Assembly (NCBI GenBank): GCA_015501585.1
Contig: JADNRY010000060.1
Coordinates: forward strand, 62,001 to 126,000
Source: Rhodocollybia butyracea
Taxonomy: Eukaryota > Basidiomycota > Agaricomycetes > Agaricales > Omphalotaceae
DNA length: 64,000 nucleotides
Direction of reading: 5' to 3'
The position numbers and the translations under genes are program-made. Positions 46,600 through 59,041 of the stretch are shown here, piece after piece. Below the pieces are notes generated by a model, which did no database searches, was not told the DNA's origin, and saw only the letters and a program-made list of their open reading frames with translations. The first letter of the stretch is position 1; every line of letters starts with the position of its first letter.

Positions 46600-48084
46600 A
46601 TGCTCACCCTCGTCTCTCTTTTACTCTTCTCTCTCAGCTCCCAGGTCGCTGCAAGTCCCTGTGTAGCTTTCGACGCCAACTGGAACTTGTACGCCTTCGG
46701 CTTCAACGGAAAGGATTTCAATGCTGGTACTTCCGATACTTGGGCTTCAGGTATATCCCTTCCTTTCGAACTTTGAATATGTTACTTACTTCTTTGCTGT
46801 AGGAACTGCGTCCGACGCAACTGCTTCAGGCAGACCGTAAGTTTTCCCCGTGGCCACTCAACTTTGCGCCTAATTTCGTCCGGCCAGACCATTCGATGGC
46901 ACCAACACTACTTGCTATCTCTCCCAGGTACTTCTACTTTCCCTTGTTCTCTTAGATGATTTATTGATATCAGAATATAGTTCTCTAATGCAATCTATGT
47001 CATGAACGGCAACGCTTCAGACCCCAATGCCGTCCACATCTATAACCCTGGCGGAAAATCATGGACTACCCAAACTACTAGTGGCGGACCAAACGGCTTT
47101 TCTACTATTCTTGACCACGACACAAACGTTTTCTGTCAGTTTTGACAGTGTATCTGATCTTCAACACAACTGATTTCTAAACGCTCAGACGCTCTCTCCG
47201 ATGCTGGTGAACTGTGGTTCCTCGACTTTACCAACCTCACTACCACTGCTCTACCCGCTACCATTCCCTGGACTGATGTCGAGAAGGCTGGCTTTGACAC
47301 TACCAACTATTCACCTGTCATGGCTTTGGCAAATAATCACGTCCACTTCATCAATGTTCCTGGCGTAGCAGCAGGAAGTGCTGACATTTTTGTTATTCAC
47401 TGTGAGTGGACCTGACCTGAAGAAGAGAAATATGTATACTAAACATCAAACCCTAGTCTCTTTCTTCCAACCTACCCCTCAGCCATACGGCAACTTTCCT
47501 GCTCAGCATGGACAGACTGCGTCCATCTTCATGCCTGCCAACGATGGTGTAAGTAACACTCTTCTGTTCGCGATACTCTGTATCTCATTTATATCACAGG
47601 TCCAGCTTGCTTTTGCTTACATTCCCGATGACGGTTCTGCTACTTACATTATTGACGTTGTGGTAAGTCTTTCTTTGCTGTCTTCTTTCTAGCCGACCTT
47701 GATTTCGTTGCCCAGTCCAACACCACTACCACGATGGCCGGACCTTCGGCCAAGGATTCTTCCGCTAGTTACTTTGCATCTGACGCTGCCATCGTCCAAC
47801 TCACTTCAAGTGGCGATGTGAACTTTATTCCTTACACCAACTCTTCCGCTGACTCCAGTGCTTCCTGGAGCACTGTCAAGAACCTCGTCTCCGTCGCCCC
47901 CACTTCTTCTGCTGGATCGGCTACTGGTACCGCCAGCGGATCCAAATCATCTGCTACTTCTGGTTCAAGCTCGGGCTCGGGCTCAGGCTCGAGTTCCTCG
48001 AACGATGCAAGGAAAAGCAGTGGCGCTGTGCTTGGGATGATGGCTGCTTTGTCGCTGGGCTCCATTGCAATCTTCTTATCCTAA
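46600..48084 (+). CDS. secreted, GPI-anchored-type protein with Ser-rich stalk
   Basis: Signal peptide MLTLVSLLLFSLSSQVAASP, then a compact domain with repeated short motifs that could form a beta-propeller-like fold (WNLYAFGFNGKDF, AIYVMNGNASDPNAVHIYNP, ALSDAGELWFLDFTN, ATYIIDVV). A Ser/Gly/Thr-rich stalk (about 47900-48020) precedes a terminal hydrophobic segment, GAVLGMMAALSLGSIAIFLS, typical of a GPI-anchor signal. About seven to eight exons with introns near 50 nt. It is probably a plasma-membrane or cell-wall protein made by the same GPI pathway as PIG-P and DPM1 above; its function is unknown. Confidence 0.72.
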
Positions 48085-48582
48085 ACACTCATCGGGATTT
48101 TCTGGACTTTTTCATAGTTTGCTTTCGCTGTTAGTTTTGACTTGCTCTTTGTCAATCTGATTCTGTTATATATATACCATGCATGAAGAGCCCATTCGGA
48201 TACGTTGCACCTACATACCTAGCATTTTTGGATATTGATCTGAACATTTATGAATCTCTTGCTTTTGCACTCTCAGTACTTTCCATCAAGGTGTGTGTAA
48301 CGTTCGTATTATTCATGACAAGTCATGACGAGTCGTAACTAGTCGTAAGTGGTCGTTACAGGAGAAATAATGTAACAGTCAATACTAACACCGCAAAAAA
48401 GAGGAAGCGAGTATGGAAATCTCCGTGCGGGATAATGCGTTGGGGTGGATAGCCAAGAAAATAAGGTGGTGATAGGTAATGTAGTTCCAAGCGAAAAAAA
48501 AAAAAAAGTATGGGACAGCAAAAAGCACTTGAAAACAGAGCAAATTAGACGTACAAAAAAGAAATAAGGATGAAGACCAACT
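48085..48582. other. 3' flanks, no gene seen
   Basis: About 500 bases between convergent genes. A CAAGTCATGACGAGTCGTAACTAG-like stretch with repeated AGTCRTRA units lies near 48318-48355, and a poly-A run near 48496. No coding evidence. Confidence 0.35.
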
Positions 48583-49148
48583 CTATGAACGTTTCCCAGC
48601 GGAACTCGGAGGCCGTGAATTTGAGCTTTCGCTCTGTCCTCTCGGACGAGAATCTGACAGAGCCGATGGCGAACGTTTCGGTATCGACAAGTCATCTTGT
48701 GATCCTCGTGAAAAGAAATCATCCTCGTCTTCGTACGGCGATGATGAAGCATTAATCTATACCAACGCCAACGCCAAATGGTCAATTTTGCTTCCGATGA
48801 TTCGGGTTATAGTACACATACCCATCCAGACAGAACATCGGCCAGCCTCGATGCTTCCTCCGGACTGAACCGACATTCGGTTCCCTTCTCCGCATGCAGC
48901 CTCAGCAGCTCGCTCAATGACCTCTTTCCTTTTGTCCCCGCGGGACCTTTTGGTGTAGCTTCGGCTTCGCCATTTGCTGGAAACGCGACCGAATTGCGTG
49001 GCGTTTTCGTGCTTGTGAGCATATCCATTGTGAGGTCTCCTTCGTTTACAATCAACGAACGATCCCAGTCTTCGTTCTGTGACCCGTTCGAGTGCAGAGA
49101 AAGTTGGGACATGGAAAATTCGGTGGCGGCGAGCGAATCGGATGGCAT
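48583..49148 (-). CDS. small conserved fungal protein of unknown function
   Basis: Two exons, 48822-49148 and 48583-48756 (intron 48757-48821, GT-AG), giving 166 aa in frame. Starts MPSDSLAATEFSMSQLSLHS; the centre is RSLSELLRLHAEKGTECRFS followed by PEEASRLADVLSGW and, across the intron, INASSSPYEDEDDFFSRGSQ. The tail is Ser/Arg-rich. I recall this LRLHAEKG...SSSPYE signature in basidiomycete hypothetical proteins, which supports a real gene but not a function. No membrane segment. Confidence 0.6.
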
Positions 49149-49659
49149 GGCGGGTGAGAATTAAGTGGTGGGAATTGGCTAGCTAGACACGCAATGAAGG
49201 TGTCTCAGAGAGCAAGTGGAAAGTGGAAATTCGGGGTGCTATCGCGTGATAATCGGCGACTTTGTGCGTTTCTTCAAGAATCGATACACCTTCTAGCAGC
49301 GAAATGTATCGAGAGAGTAGTGAATAGCGAGATTATAAGCAAACTGGGCGATAAACAACACGAAATCTATGCTGCAAATTTTAGGAGCTTCAGCGACAGC
49401 TGGGGCCCTGCAAAGAGAAATACACGTACACAGGATCAGCAAATAAAATATTCAACGCCGGAAAATGCAGAAGAGCACCGTGGGGAAGGGGGACGAGGAG
49501 GAAGAAGTTGCGGTTGGGAAAGAACAACAATGATTGTTGATTGAAATGTTTTGAGCGCTTATTGTGACCATGGCCAACACTCGATAATCAAACAATATTA
49601 ATTATGTAGAACAGTCATGTCAATCCCAGTTCAAGCTCAAAACGGAAAGTAATGAAGAT
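49149..49659. other. intergenic, no gene seen
   Basis: About 510 bases upstream of the small protein gene and downstream of TSR3. The plus-strand ORFs lack motifs. Likely promoter and 3' UTR. Confidence 0.4.
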
Positions 49660-50909
49660 CTATTCCTTTTCCGAATCAGATAGAGGAGTATTTACAACTT
49701 TTTCTAACTCATTATCCGCTCTTTCTCCGCTCTCCTCTTCTTCCAGTTCTTCATCTGCAGAATCGGGGTCTCGTTGGTGATTGGGATTTTCAAAGAGCAG
49801 ATCTTCTCCAGAGTCATCAGCGTGTGCGTCTAGGGAAAGGTTCAGTGTATGACCAGAGCACATGAAAATAAACCACACTTTTTTCTCGTCGAGACTCTTC
49901 CCAATTGCTCTCCAGCTCCTCCATGATCGATTCCTGAGCCGCGCTGACTTCGGCTGCCGTTGTACACTTTTTGTACCTTTCCAAGAAAGTTCTAGAGCAG
50001 CTAGATTATTCCCAAGACAAACAAAGTTAAGCTAAAACTTGCCTGTTCACTTTGAGAAACGATCCTCCCCAGCCGAAACCAGATAATAGTATCTCGGCGT
50101 AAGAATCGAAACCAGTAATACAGAACGCAGCAGCAAGAGCTTCTACACAGTTCAGACGCCAAGGCTTGCCGTAGTTCGTGGGGTTGGTAGCCAGAAGATA
50201 CGGTACTGCATGTTCACTGAGCACGATTGTACATTCCACACAAGAACAGAAACATACGTAGTCTTTCATGAGGACTAGATATCTTGCCAAATGGAACGTC
50301 ATCCAGACGAGCCCATGAACATTCGACGACGGCAAGGCCATTTTTCAAGATGATGTCGCGATCCGACGGAGATATTACTTGAGCGCCTTTAGGTCTGTCA
50401 AGATCGGACTGACTGTCGGTCAATGAGCGACAAGATGTACTGGTAATGGCTCACGACACAACGATACCTCGAAATCTGCCTTGTCCAACTTTTAGTTCCT
50501 TGATAAGCCCTAGTCGCGATAGTTTCTTTCCAGAGCAGCGCCGTGGATCACAGTGATTGAAGTCCTTTAAAATCCGTTCATTCACTGAACCCAATTACGC
50601 TAGTAGGATCTATCTTACCCACATTGCCACTGGGACATCGATTCGCGGTAGTTCGTCCCCTTCTCCTTCAGCTAGGGGTAGTTGTCAGCAAGTAGTTATA
50701 CTGGAAGCAATCATTCACGAACAACCGGAGTTTTGGTCAATGGAATCCTCAACAATGTCAATAGCGCTGTCTGGTCTCGTACTTTCGTTGAACGAGCGCT
50801 CTCTGTGAGATTTTCCACCTGCTCCTCGTTTGATTCCAGATCCGCGTCCTCGTTTTCCTCGAGAGGTTGAGCTATTTGAAGACCCTGGTTCTGAGTTTTT
50901 GCGGCCCAT
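49660..50909 (-). CDS. TSR3: 18S rRNA aminocarboxypropyltransferase TSR3
   Basis: Transfers the 3-amino-3-carboxypropyl group from SAM to a hypermodified uridine in 18S rRNA during late 40S maturation. Seven exons: 50726-50909, 50619-50671, 50455-50564, 50258-50394, 50043-50205, 49879-49991 and 49660-49829, 309 aa. Diagnostic motifs: [80 protein letters not shown] and [20 protein letters not shown]. The N-terminal exon is basic (MGRKNSEP...RGKRGRG) and the C terminus strongly acidic. Intron 49992-50042 has a GCAAGT donor (GC-AG). It lies directly downstream of NTPase copy C, and fragments of its first exon lie behind every NTPase copy on this strand. Confidence 0.93.
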
Positions 50910-51032
50910 ACTGAAGATTGTAGAGGAGCGTTTCGTGGGAACTCTTAACAGATGGGCGTCTAAAACGTTGAAATCGAAGTCTGCTCTCAGGTTTGGCATG
51001 AAATAAGTACATAGACTGATACAACAATTTAA

Positions 51033-54000
51033 CTACTTCTTCGTTGACCTCAGATTGTATGGTGCAGTGGTACTACGGTCTGGAACAGTGATAGAAGTAG
51101 AGGGTTTACTCCCTGTCGCTCTCCCTCTGGTGCTTTTCGGAGCGACATTCGTGGCTGAAGATTTTTTTGACGCTTTTTCGAGGAGAGGAACTAGTTGGAA
51201 TGGGACTACTGCGATCGTGGGTTGATTTTCGGGTGCTCTTACGCGAGACCATATCGTTATCGTCACCGACTCTCGACCTTTCGGCACCGGCTAGACTGGA
51301 GGTCCTCGTCGCACTTCGTAAGGTACGACCAACATCCGGTTCTTCCACAGCGTCCTTCACGGATTTTAATACAGTTGATCGTCGAGTAGTACTGCTACCA
51401 CGTCGCACGCGAGATGCTATAACTGGAGCCGATGGTTCAGCTGAAGGGCCAGAAAGACGTCGCCTACTGGTAGTAGCGGACCGTTCAGATTCAACTGCTT
51501 TCCGTTTGGTAGATCTGGTGGCAGTTGCATGAGATGGGCCAACCAAAGTCGAGGTTTGCGTGGGAGGTTTGGGTCGTCGTTTCAAAGGTATGGAAACCTT
51601 AGTACGACGAGATGGTGATGGTGCTGGGGGGGTTGAGGCTTCGGCGGAAGGTTCTTCAGCGGGTGGTCTGTGCGAGACAGAAAGTTCTGTTTCTGTTTCT
51701 GGCGGAGGATTTTGTTTGATATCGCTGATAATGGAGACGACCAAACCGGAAAGAGCATCCTTTTGCGAAACATCTTTCATCGCGCCACGAATCATAGAGA
51801 TATTGAAAGAGGCAACAGGATAGGTATCAGGAGTATCGAATTCTAGTTCTTCAAGATTGATTTTGTCGTGGAGTGAAACTAGAACTCGGAGTAATCCTAT
51901 TTCAGGGTGTCGATTAGGCAGTGCGTGAAGAGCTTCCTCAACAAGTCCTTCATTCGATGTGCCATCCTGATGTGTTTCCTGTTAAAATGCTTGTGGTCTA
52001 GGCCGGAATACAGCTTACCTCTGCAAGAAGATTGGTGGGAGTCATTCCATTCCCGATATCCTGGATAGCGTCAATATGAGCTGTACCACCATCATCAGGG
52101 ACTGCTCGTAGGGCAACCCAACATCGAGTATAATCCTCCAGCCTCAATATGAAGTACAGCGTCGTTGTGCTCCGCCCAATGTGTTTGCAGAAAGGAATGC
52201 CACGAGCATCTTTCATCCAGTCAAGCACCTCAGCGGCACATGAAGCGGTGAAAACCAACTGAGAAGCTATCTTGGGCGAGTATTCAACTACCGTCTCTCG
52301 GGCACCTTCTCCCTCTCCACGCAATGCAACAAGCCGTGCATACTGAGATGCCCATATAGGCAACGAAGAAGTGGAGAAGGAGAAACTATCACAGACTAAA
52401 TGAGGGGTTTTGAAGCAGAGTGCAGTTGCGAGGGCGAGATAATCCGATTCGTATACCAGAGGTTCATCCGAAAAGTGGAAAGATGAAAGGAAGCTGTCCA
52501 AGTTAGGCATTAATAAAGACTTCTGTGAAAGCCACTGTGCAGTCGCAACCAGCACTAGCGGTTCTTCTGCAGAGATCGTTGCCATATTGTTGTCAATGAA
52601 ATGTCCAAAACCCGCTGACACCCAAAGTATGTCCAGAACTGGTGAGGAAGTGAACCGATAATCCCCAATTAGGTGCTTCATGAGTATATGTTGCATGTTG
52701 GTGCATAAGCCATGTGCTTGACAGGACTTTAGACCAGTTGGCTCTCATTAAGCAAATCAAACTCACCGAGATCGAAGTTTTGTAGTGGAAGACCATCAAA
52801 TTGTGGACAACGTCGGGGTACCTCAGTGCGCAGGAAGTCATCAGCATCTGTAGGCCAAAAACCAGTGAACTGCCTCAGAAAAGTGTTCAAGAGATAATGT
52901 GGACTCTGGAATCCATTCTCGAGGAGTGTGGAGATGAATGCTGCAGTGAAACGATGTCTGAAAATATGCTCAGTTGAAGGCCTTTGTGAAGGAGTGATAC
53001 ACATTACCTCCCGCGAAGCCATACCCACATACGGTGCAAAAGATGTTGACCAGAAGGAGATTCAACCAGGGCCTGGGGTAGAAATTTGAGGACATATCGC
53101 TGCTGATCCTCAATATTACTGAAAGCGCCAGTAGCAGATATCCACTGCCATTGATCCCACTCCTCGTCTTCAAAATACATCCTGGGAATCTCTGTTCCAG
53201 CAACTACAATTGTAAAAGGCTTATTGCGCAAATGAGAATTCCAAGTTTTCAAGATTTCCTTGAGTATTGGATGGGGGCCATGAATATCTCGGAAAGCATG
53301 CACAAGCGATTCAAGTGTGGATTGAGCTATGGTATTTGCTTCATCCAAAACAACAAAGAAATGAGGATCCATCGATTTACGAGAAAAGACAGCCACGATG
53401 TCTTCCAAGCACTGTGAAATGCAATCAGCAAGAAGAGAATCGCTGACGAGAGACCAAGAAAGCCCGGACAGCCCGGACAGTAATCTCCCATAGCTCCCAG
53501 CAAAAAGAAGAGGCTTTGTCTGGGCGAGAAACCACCGAGTCTTATGTATTTCCTGAATTTCTCCCTTAGCCACCAAGTCAACGAATAACTTGAAAACAAG
53601 GAGCCGGGCCAACAACACCACGCTAAATGCCCGGGTTGCAAGTCTATGATTTGTTGATGATGCCTCTGAGTTGTAAACCGCAGCGTCGCCCGTCAAAACA
53701 GGCGTAAACATTCGGTCAAACTGAAGCTCCTCAATAACCCTATGGACATCGGTAGAACCCAGCCCATAAGAGTCTACCACTGCCGTGAAGAATAGACCCC
53801 AATGTTTACAAAGGCTTTCGTATAAAAGCCTCGTTTTACCGGTACCCGATGAGTTCACAAGAAGTCTAAAACGCAAGATCTCAACAAAATCACAATGACG
53901 CAAAGAAAGAACAAACGTGTTTCGCGTCGGAGCAAAAATCTGGTCCAGTCGCTCATTAAGCTTGGGGTCCGATTGAAAGCTTCCATTCTCATGAAGTAAG

Positions 54001-54474
54001 AGTAAGGGCTGGCTACCCTGATACTTGGAACGAATATCGAGTTTCTTGATATGCTCTGCTATATCCGGATTATCCACAGCCAATGGGGCTTTTAAATTCC
54101 ACCGAGGTAAATTCTCGAACGCAGTGCCGTCGACAATTTTCTCCATGGGTACGCGGATAGTTTCCAGAAGCTCAAAAACAACCCTAAATACTTCCAGGCT
54201 ATAAATCATTTGACGCGGATGGCGAGGTAAATCTAAAAAGATGGAGAATTTTTGAATTTAGTACACGCTGAGTAAACACACCAGCATCCTTGAGGATATT
54301 CGAGTCGTTCTCTATGCATGCTTTTTCCACCAATCCCCGGAGATCGGGATTACGTTCCAGTAAAACCGCGCAGGATTGTACCGAAACCAGCGTTGGATCA
54401 GGTTCCAGGTCGGCCCAAATAGTCGTCAAATATTCTGAGAGATACTTGCTTGTGCCATCTTCATCAAAAGGCAT
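51033..54474 (-). CDS. P-loop NTPase of the repeated family, copy C
   Basis: Exons 54282-54474, 53902-54232, 53008-53865, 52767-52957, 52019-52716 and 51033-51978. Start chosen at MPFDEDGTSKYLSEYL; an upstream in-frame Met at 54516 is possible. Walker A NSSGTGKTRLLYESLCKHWG and Walker B HFFVVLDEANTIAQ are intact. Intron 53866-53901 is only 36 nt with a GC donor and can also be read through. The tail has seven A where copy D has fewer (about 51164-51170), so the last ~45 residues (ending YNLRSTKK) fall out of frame; the product would instead stop after RESDRE. Exon sums confirm a +1 shift. The body of the protein is otherwise whole. Followed by intact TSR3. Confidence 0.65.
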
Positions 54475-54529
54475 AACAAGGTATTGTTGAAGAACAACAA
54501 CGGACGTTGGACCCACAAAGGCTTATGTA

Positions 54530-54860
54530 CTTTTACTTTTCCCCATCATTTTTGTGGTTTGTCCTTGAGCGCGTGAACAAGAGCAATAGTCTCTCGAATA
54601 GAACAAAATCAAATAACCGTGTACTTCCACGAGCGAGCGCGGGCAAAGAAAATGGGAGATGAAAGATAGCATTGACTTGGGTGAGATACTACTACACGGT
54701 TTCGAACGAAAAGCAATGGTGTCACAGCTTTACCATTAGCTAGATTTTTTTCACGTTAGCTGGCCATTGGCGAGTGCTTCAACACGCCTGTCATGTGAAA
54801 ACTTTAACTCTCGAATTTTCGGCGTTCGCGGTATACTACATACTTCGTTCTCTAGTTGTC
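54530..54860 (-). repeat. 5' flank of the NTPase unit (copy C)
   Basis: Near-identical to 62680-63018 upstream of copy E and recognisable upstream of copy B (13265-13540); shortened to under 100 bases before copy D. Probably the promoter region that travels with the gene. Confidence 0.7.
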
Positions 54861-54866
54861 CTTCAG

Positions 54867-55190
54867 CTAGGGGTAGTTGTCAGCATGTAGTTATACTGGA
54901 AATAAACATTCATGAACCACCGGAGTTTGGGTCAACGGAATCCTCAACAATGTCAATAGCGCTGTCTGTTCTCGTACCTTCGCTGAACGAGCTCTCTGTG
55001 AGATTTTCCACCTGCTCCTCGTTTGATTCCAGATCCGCGACCTCGTTTTCCTCGAGAGATTGAGCTGTCTGAAGACCCTGTTTCTGAGTTTTTACGGCCC
55101 ATATTCAAGATCGTAGAAGAATGTTTCTTGGGAACTCTTCACAGACTGAGATGGGCGTCTAAAACGTTGGCTCTCTTGGAAGGTCTGGCA
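54867..55190 (-). pseudogene. TSR3 5' fragment between NTPase copies C and D
   Basis: Carries the sequence upstream of TSR3, its first exon (basic MGRKN-type start, changed to an Arg/Lys-Gly-rich variant), the first intron with its AG, and the first bases of exon 2, then stops and joins the 5' flank of copy C. No further TSR3 exon is present. Confidence 0.8.
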
Positions 55191-55224
55191 TGGAATAAGT
55201 ACATAGATTGATACAACAATTTAA

Positions 55225-58200
55225 CTACTTCGTCGTTGACCTCAGATTGTATGGTGTAGTGATACTACGGTCTGGAACAGCGGTAGAAGGTTTCTTTGTA
55301 GAGGGTTTACTCCCTGTCGCTCTCCCTCCAGTCGGAGTGATATTCGTCGCTGAAGAGTTTTTGACACTTTTTCGGGAAGAACTGATTGGACTGGGGCCAC
55401 TGCGAACTTGGATTGGCTTTCGAGTGCTTTTGCGTGAGGGAGCAATATCATTATCATCATCACCGACTCTTGACCTCTTGACACCGGCTACACTGGAAGA
55501 TGAACGGGTCGTCCTTGTCGTCGCACTTCGTAGGGTACGACCAATATCCGGTTCTTCCACTGCGTCCGTCACAGATTTTGATACGTTTGATCGTCGAGTA
55601 AAACTACTGCGACGTTGTGGGCGAGATGATATAGCTGAAGGGCCAGGAAGACGCCGTCTACTACTCGTAGTGGGCCTTTCAGAAGCGACATCAGGAATAG
55701 CTTTCCGGTTGGTAGATCTGGTGGCAGTTGCACGAGATGGGCCAACCAAAGGCGAAGTTTGCGTGGGAGGTTTGGATCGTCGTTTCAAAGATGTCGAAGC
55801 CTTAGTACGACGAGATCGTGCTGGGGGGTTTGGAGCTTCGGCGGAAGGTTCTTCAGCGGGCGGCCCGCACGAAACAGAAAGTCCTGATTCCATTTCTAGC
55901 GGAGGATTTTGTTTGATATCGCTGATAATGGAGACGACCAAACCGGAAAGAGCATCTTTTTGCGAAACATCTTTCATCGCGTTACGAATCATGGAGATAT
56001 TGAAAGAGGCAACAGGATAGGTATCGGAATGATCGAATTCTAGTTCTTCAAGATTGATTTTGTCGTGGAGTGAGACTAGAACTCGGAGTAATCCTATCTC
56101 AGGGTGCCGATTGGGTAGTGCTTGAAGAGCTTCCTCAATAAGTCCTTCATTCGATGTACTATCCTGATGTGTTTCTGTTAGAATATTTGTGGTCTTAACC
56201 GGAATACAACCTACCTCTGCAAGAAGCTTGGTGGGAGTCATTCCATTCCCAATATCCTGGATTGTGTCAATATAAGCGATATTATCATCATCAGGAACTG
56301 CTCGTAGGGCAACCCAAAATCGAGTATAGTCCTCCAGCCTCAGTATGAAGTATAGTGTCATTACATTCTGCCCTATGTGTTTGCAGAAAGGAATGCCACG
56401 AGCATCCTTCATCCAGTCAAGCACCTCAGCGACACATGAAGCGGCGAAAACTAATTGAGAAGCTGTCTTGGGCGAGTATTCAACTACTGTTTCTCGGGCA
56501 CCTTCTTCCCCTGCATGCAGCGCAACAAGCCGTGCATGCTGAGATGCCCACACAGGCAACGGAGTGGAGAAGGAGAAAATATCACAGATTAAATGAGGGG
56601 TTTTGAAGCAGAGTGCAGTTGTGAGGGCGAGATAATCTGATTTGTATACCAGAGGTTCATTCGAAAAGTGGAAAGACGAAAGGAAGCTGTCCAAGTTAGG
56701 AACCAATAGAGAGTTCTGGGAAAGCCACTGTGCGGTAGCAACCAGCACTAGCGGTTCTTCTGCAGAGATCGTTGCCATCTTGTTGTCAATGAAATGTCCA
56801 AAACCCATTGACACGCAAACTATGCCCAGAAATGCTGAAGAAGTCAACCGATAATCCCCAATTAGGTGCTTCATGAGTATATGTTGCATGTTAGTGCGTA
56901 GGGTATGTACTTGACAGGAGTCAGACTAGTTGACTCTCATGGAACGAATCGGACTCACGATGATCTAGTTGGCTTAATGGAAGACCATCGAAATCTGGGC
57001 AACGTCGTGGCACCTCAGTGCGCAGGAAGTTATCAGCATCCGTAGGCCAAAAACCAGTGAACTGCCTCAGATAAGTGTTCATCAGATAATGAGGACTCTG
57101 GAATCCATTCTCCACAAGTGTGGAGATGAATGCTGCAGTGAAACGATGTCTGTGGAAGTATAGTCATTAAAGATCTTGGTGAAGGAGTGATGCGCAATAC
57201 CTCCCGCGAAGCCAGACCCACATACGATGTAAAAGATGCTGACCAGAAGGAGAATCAACTAGGGTCTTGGGTAAAAATTTGAGGATATATCGTTGCTGAT
57301 CATTGATATTGCTAAAAGTGCCAGTACAAGATATCCAGTGCCATTGATCCCATTCCTCCTCCCTAAAGTACATTCTGGGAATCTCTGTTCCAGCAACTAC
57401 AATTGTGAAAGGCTTATTGCGCAAATGAGAACTCCAAGTTTCTAGGATTTCCTTGAGTATTGAGTGGGGGCCATGGGTATCTCGGAAAGCATGCACAAGC
57501 GATTCAGCCATAACATTTGCCTCGTCAAGGACGACAAAGAAATTGGGATTCATCGATTTACGAGAGAAGACAGCTGCAATGTCTTCCAAGCACTGTGAAA
57601 TGCAATCAGCAAGGATAGAATCGCTGGCAGGAGACCAAGAAAGTTTAGCCACTAAACTTTCATAGTTCCCACCAAAAAGAACAGGCTGAATCTGAGCGAG
57701 AAACCACCGAGTCTTATGTATTTCCTCAATTTCTCCCTTGGCCATTGAGTCAACGAATAACTTAAAGACAAGGAGCCGTCCCAACAATGTCTCGCCAAAT
57801 GCCCGGCGTGCAATTCCTTGATTTTGTGATGATGCCTCTGAGTTATAAACAGCAGCGTCGCCAACTAGAACAGGCGTAGGCAGTCGGCGAAGCCGGAGGT
57901 CCTCGAAAGCTCCGTAGACATCGGCAGAACCCAGCCCATAAGAGTCGACCACCGCCGTGAAGAACAGACCCCAATGCTTACAAAGGCCTTCATATAAGAG
58001 CTTCGTTTTTCCAGTCCCCGACGAGTTCACTAAAAGTCTGAAACACAGCATCTCAACAAGATCACTCGATACGCAAAGAAAGAACGAACGTGTTTCGTGT
58101 CGGAGCAAAGATCTGTTCCAGTCGCTCATTGAGCTTGGGGTCCGACTGAAAGCTTCCATTCTCATGAAGTAAGAGTAAAGGCTCGCTTTCCTCGTACTTG

Positions 58201-58647
58201 CAAGGAATATTGAGTTTCTTGATATGTTCTGCCAAATCCGGATTATCCACAGCCAAAGGGGGTTTTAAATTCCACCGATGTAAGTTCTCGAACGCAGTGC
58301 CGTCGACAATTTTCTCCATGGGTACGCGCATAGTTTCCAGAAGCTCAAAAACAACCCGGAATACTTCCAGGCTATAAATCATTTGACGTGGATGGCGAGG
58401 TAAATCTAAAAAGATGGAGAGTTTTTGAATTGAGTACACGCTGAGTAAACACACCAGCATCCTTGAGGATATTCGAGTCGTTCTCTATGCATGCCTTTTC
58501 CACCAATCCCCGGAGATCGGGATTACGTTCCAGTAAAACCGCGCAGGATTGTACCGAAACCAGCATTGGATCAGGTTCCAGGTCGGCCCAGATAGTCGTC
58601 AAGTATTCTGAGAGATACTCGCTCGTACCATCTTCATCAAAAGGCAT
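55225..58647 (-). CDS. P-loop NTPase of the repeated family, copy D (best preserved)
   Basis: Exons 58455-58647, 58075-58405, 58037-57201, 57149-56959 and 56909-55225 give 1078 aa with no break. An in-frame Met at 58713 (MMGKIKVHKL) would add 22 residues. Domains in order: YLSEYLTTIWADLEPDP helical start; LPRHPRQMIYSLEVF and an RNTFVLSL strand; Walker A NSSGTGKTKLLYEGLC (about residues 178-193); Walker B FFVVLDEAN (about 341-349); TIVVAGTEIPRMYF; HRFTAAFISTLVENGFQ; the HILMKHLIGDYRLTS-to-PFCKHIGQNVMTLYFILRL module; and a basic Ser/Thr/Arg tail ending YNLRSTTK. The intron that copies A and C splice near 56175-56214 has lost its acceptor phase and reads through in frame (VGCIPVKTTNILT). It is probably a nuclear NTPase; its role is unknown. 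Confidence 0.72.
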
Positions 58648-58784
58648 AACAAGATATTGTTGAAGAGGACGTTGGACCCACAAAAGCTTATGTACTTTTA
58701 TTTTCCCCATCATTTTTGTTCTTCTTTAGTGACTCGTGAGCAAGAGCAACAGTCTCTCGAATAGAACGAAATCAAATAACAGTT

Positions 58785-58990
58785 ATACTAGAAACAATCA
58801 TTCGCGAACAACCCCGAGTTTTGGTCAATGGAATCCTCAACAATGTCAATAGCGCTGTCTGGTCTGGTAATTTCGGTGAGCAGGTGGAAAGTGAGATTTT
58901 CTACCTGCTCCTCGTTTTTGCGGCCCATATCGATTGTAGAAGTTAACAGATGGGCGTCTAAAAGGTTGGTATGATGCTCTAGATCTCGGG
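58785..58990 (-). pseudogene. TSR3 5' fragment between NTPase copies D and E
   Basis: Part of TSR3 exon 1 (reads ...CCCCGAGTTTTGGTCAATGG in plus orientation) with an internal deletion, joined at the intron-1 start to a strongly shortened 5' flank of copy D. The same order as the other copies. Confidence 0.78.
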
Positions 58991-59041
58991 TTTGGGAAGG
59001 TCTGGTATAAAATAAGTACATAGTTTGATACAACAATTCAA

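Noticed and set aside
48318..48360. AGTCGTRA direct repeats as a regulatory array or CRISPR-like element
   Set aside because: Only three to four short imperfect units in a 3' flank, with no spacers or regular period; CRISPR arrays are not expected in a fungal nuclear genome.
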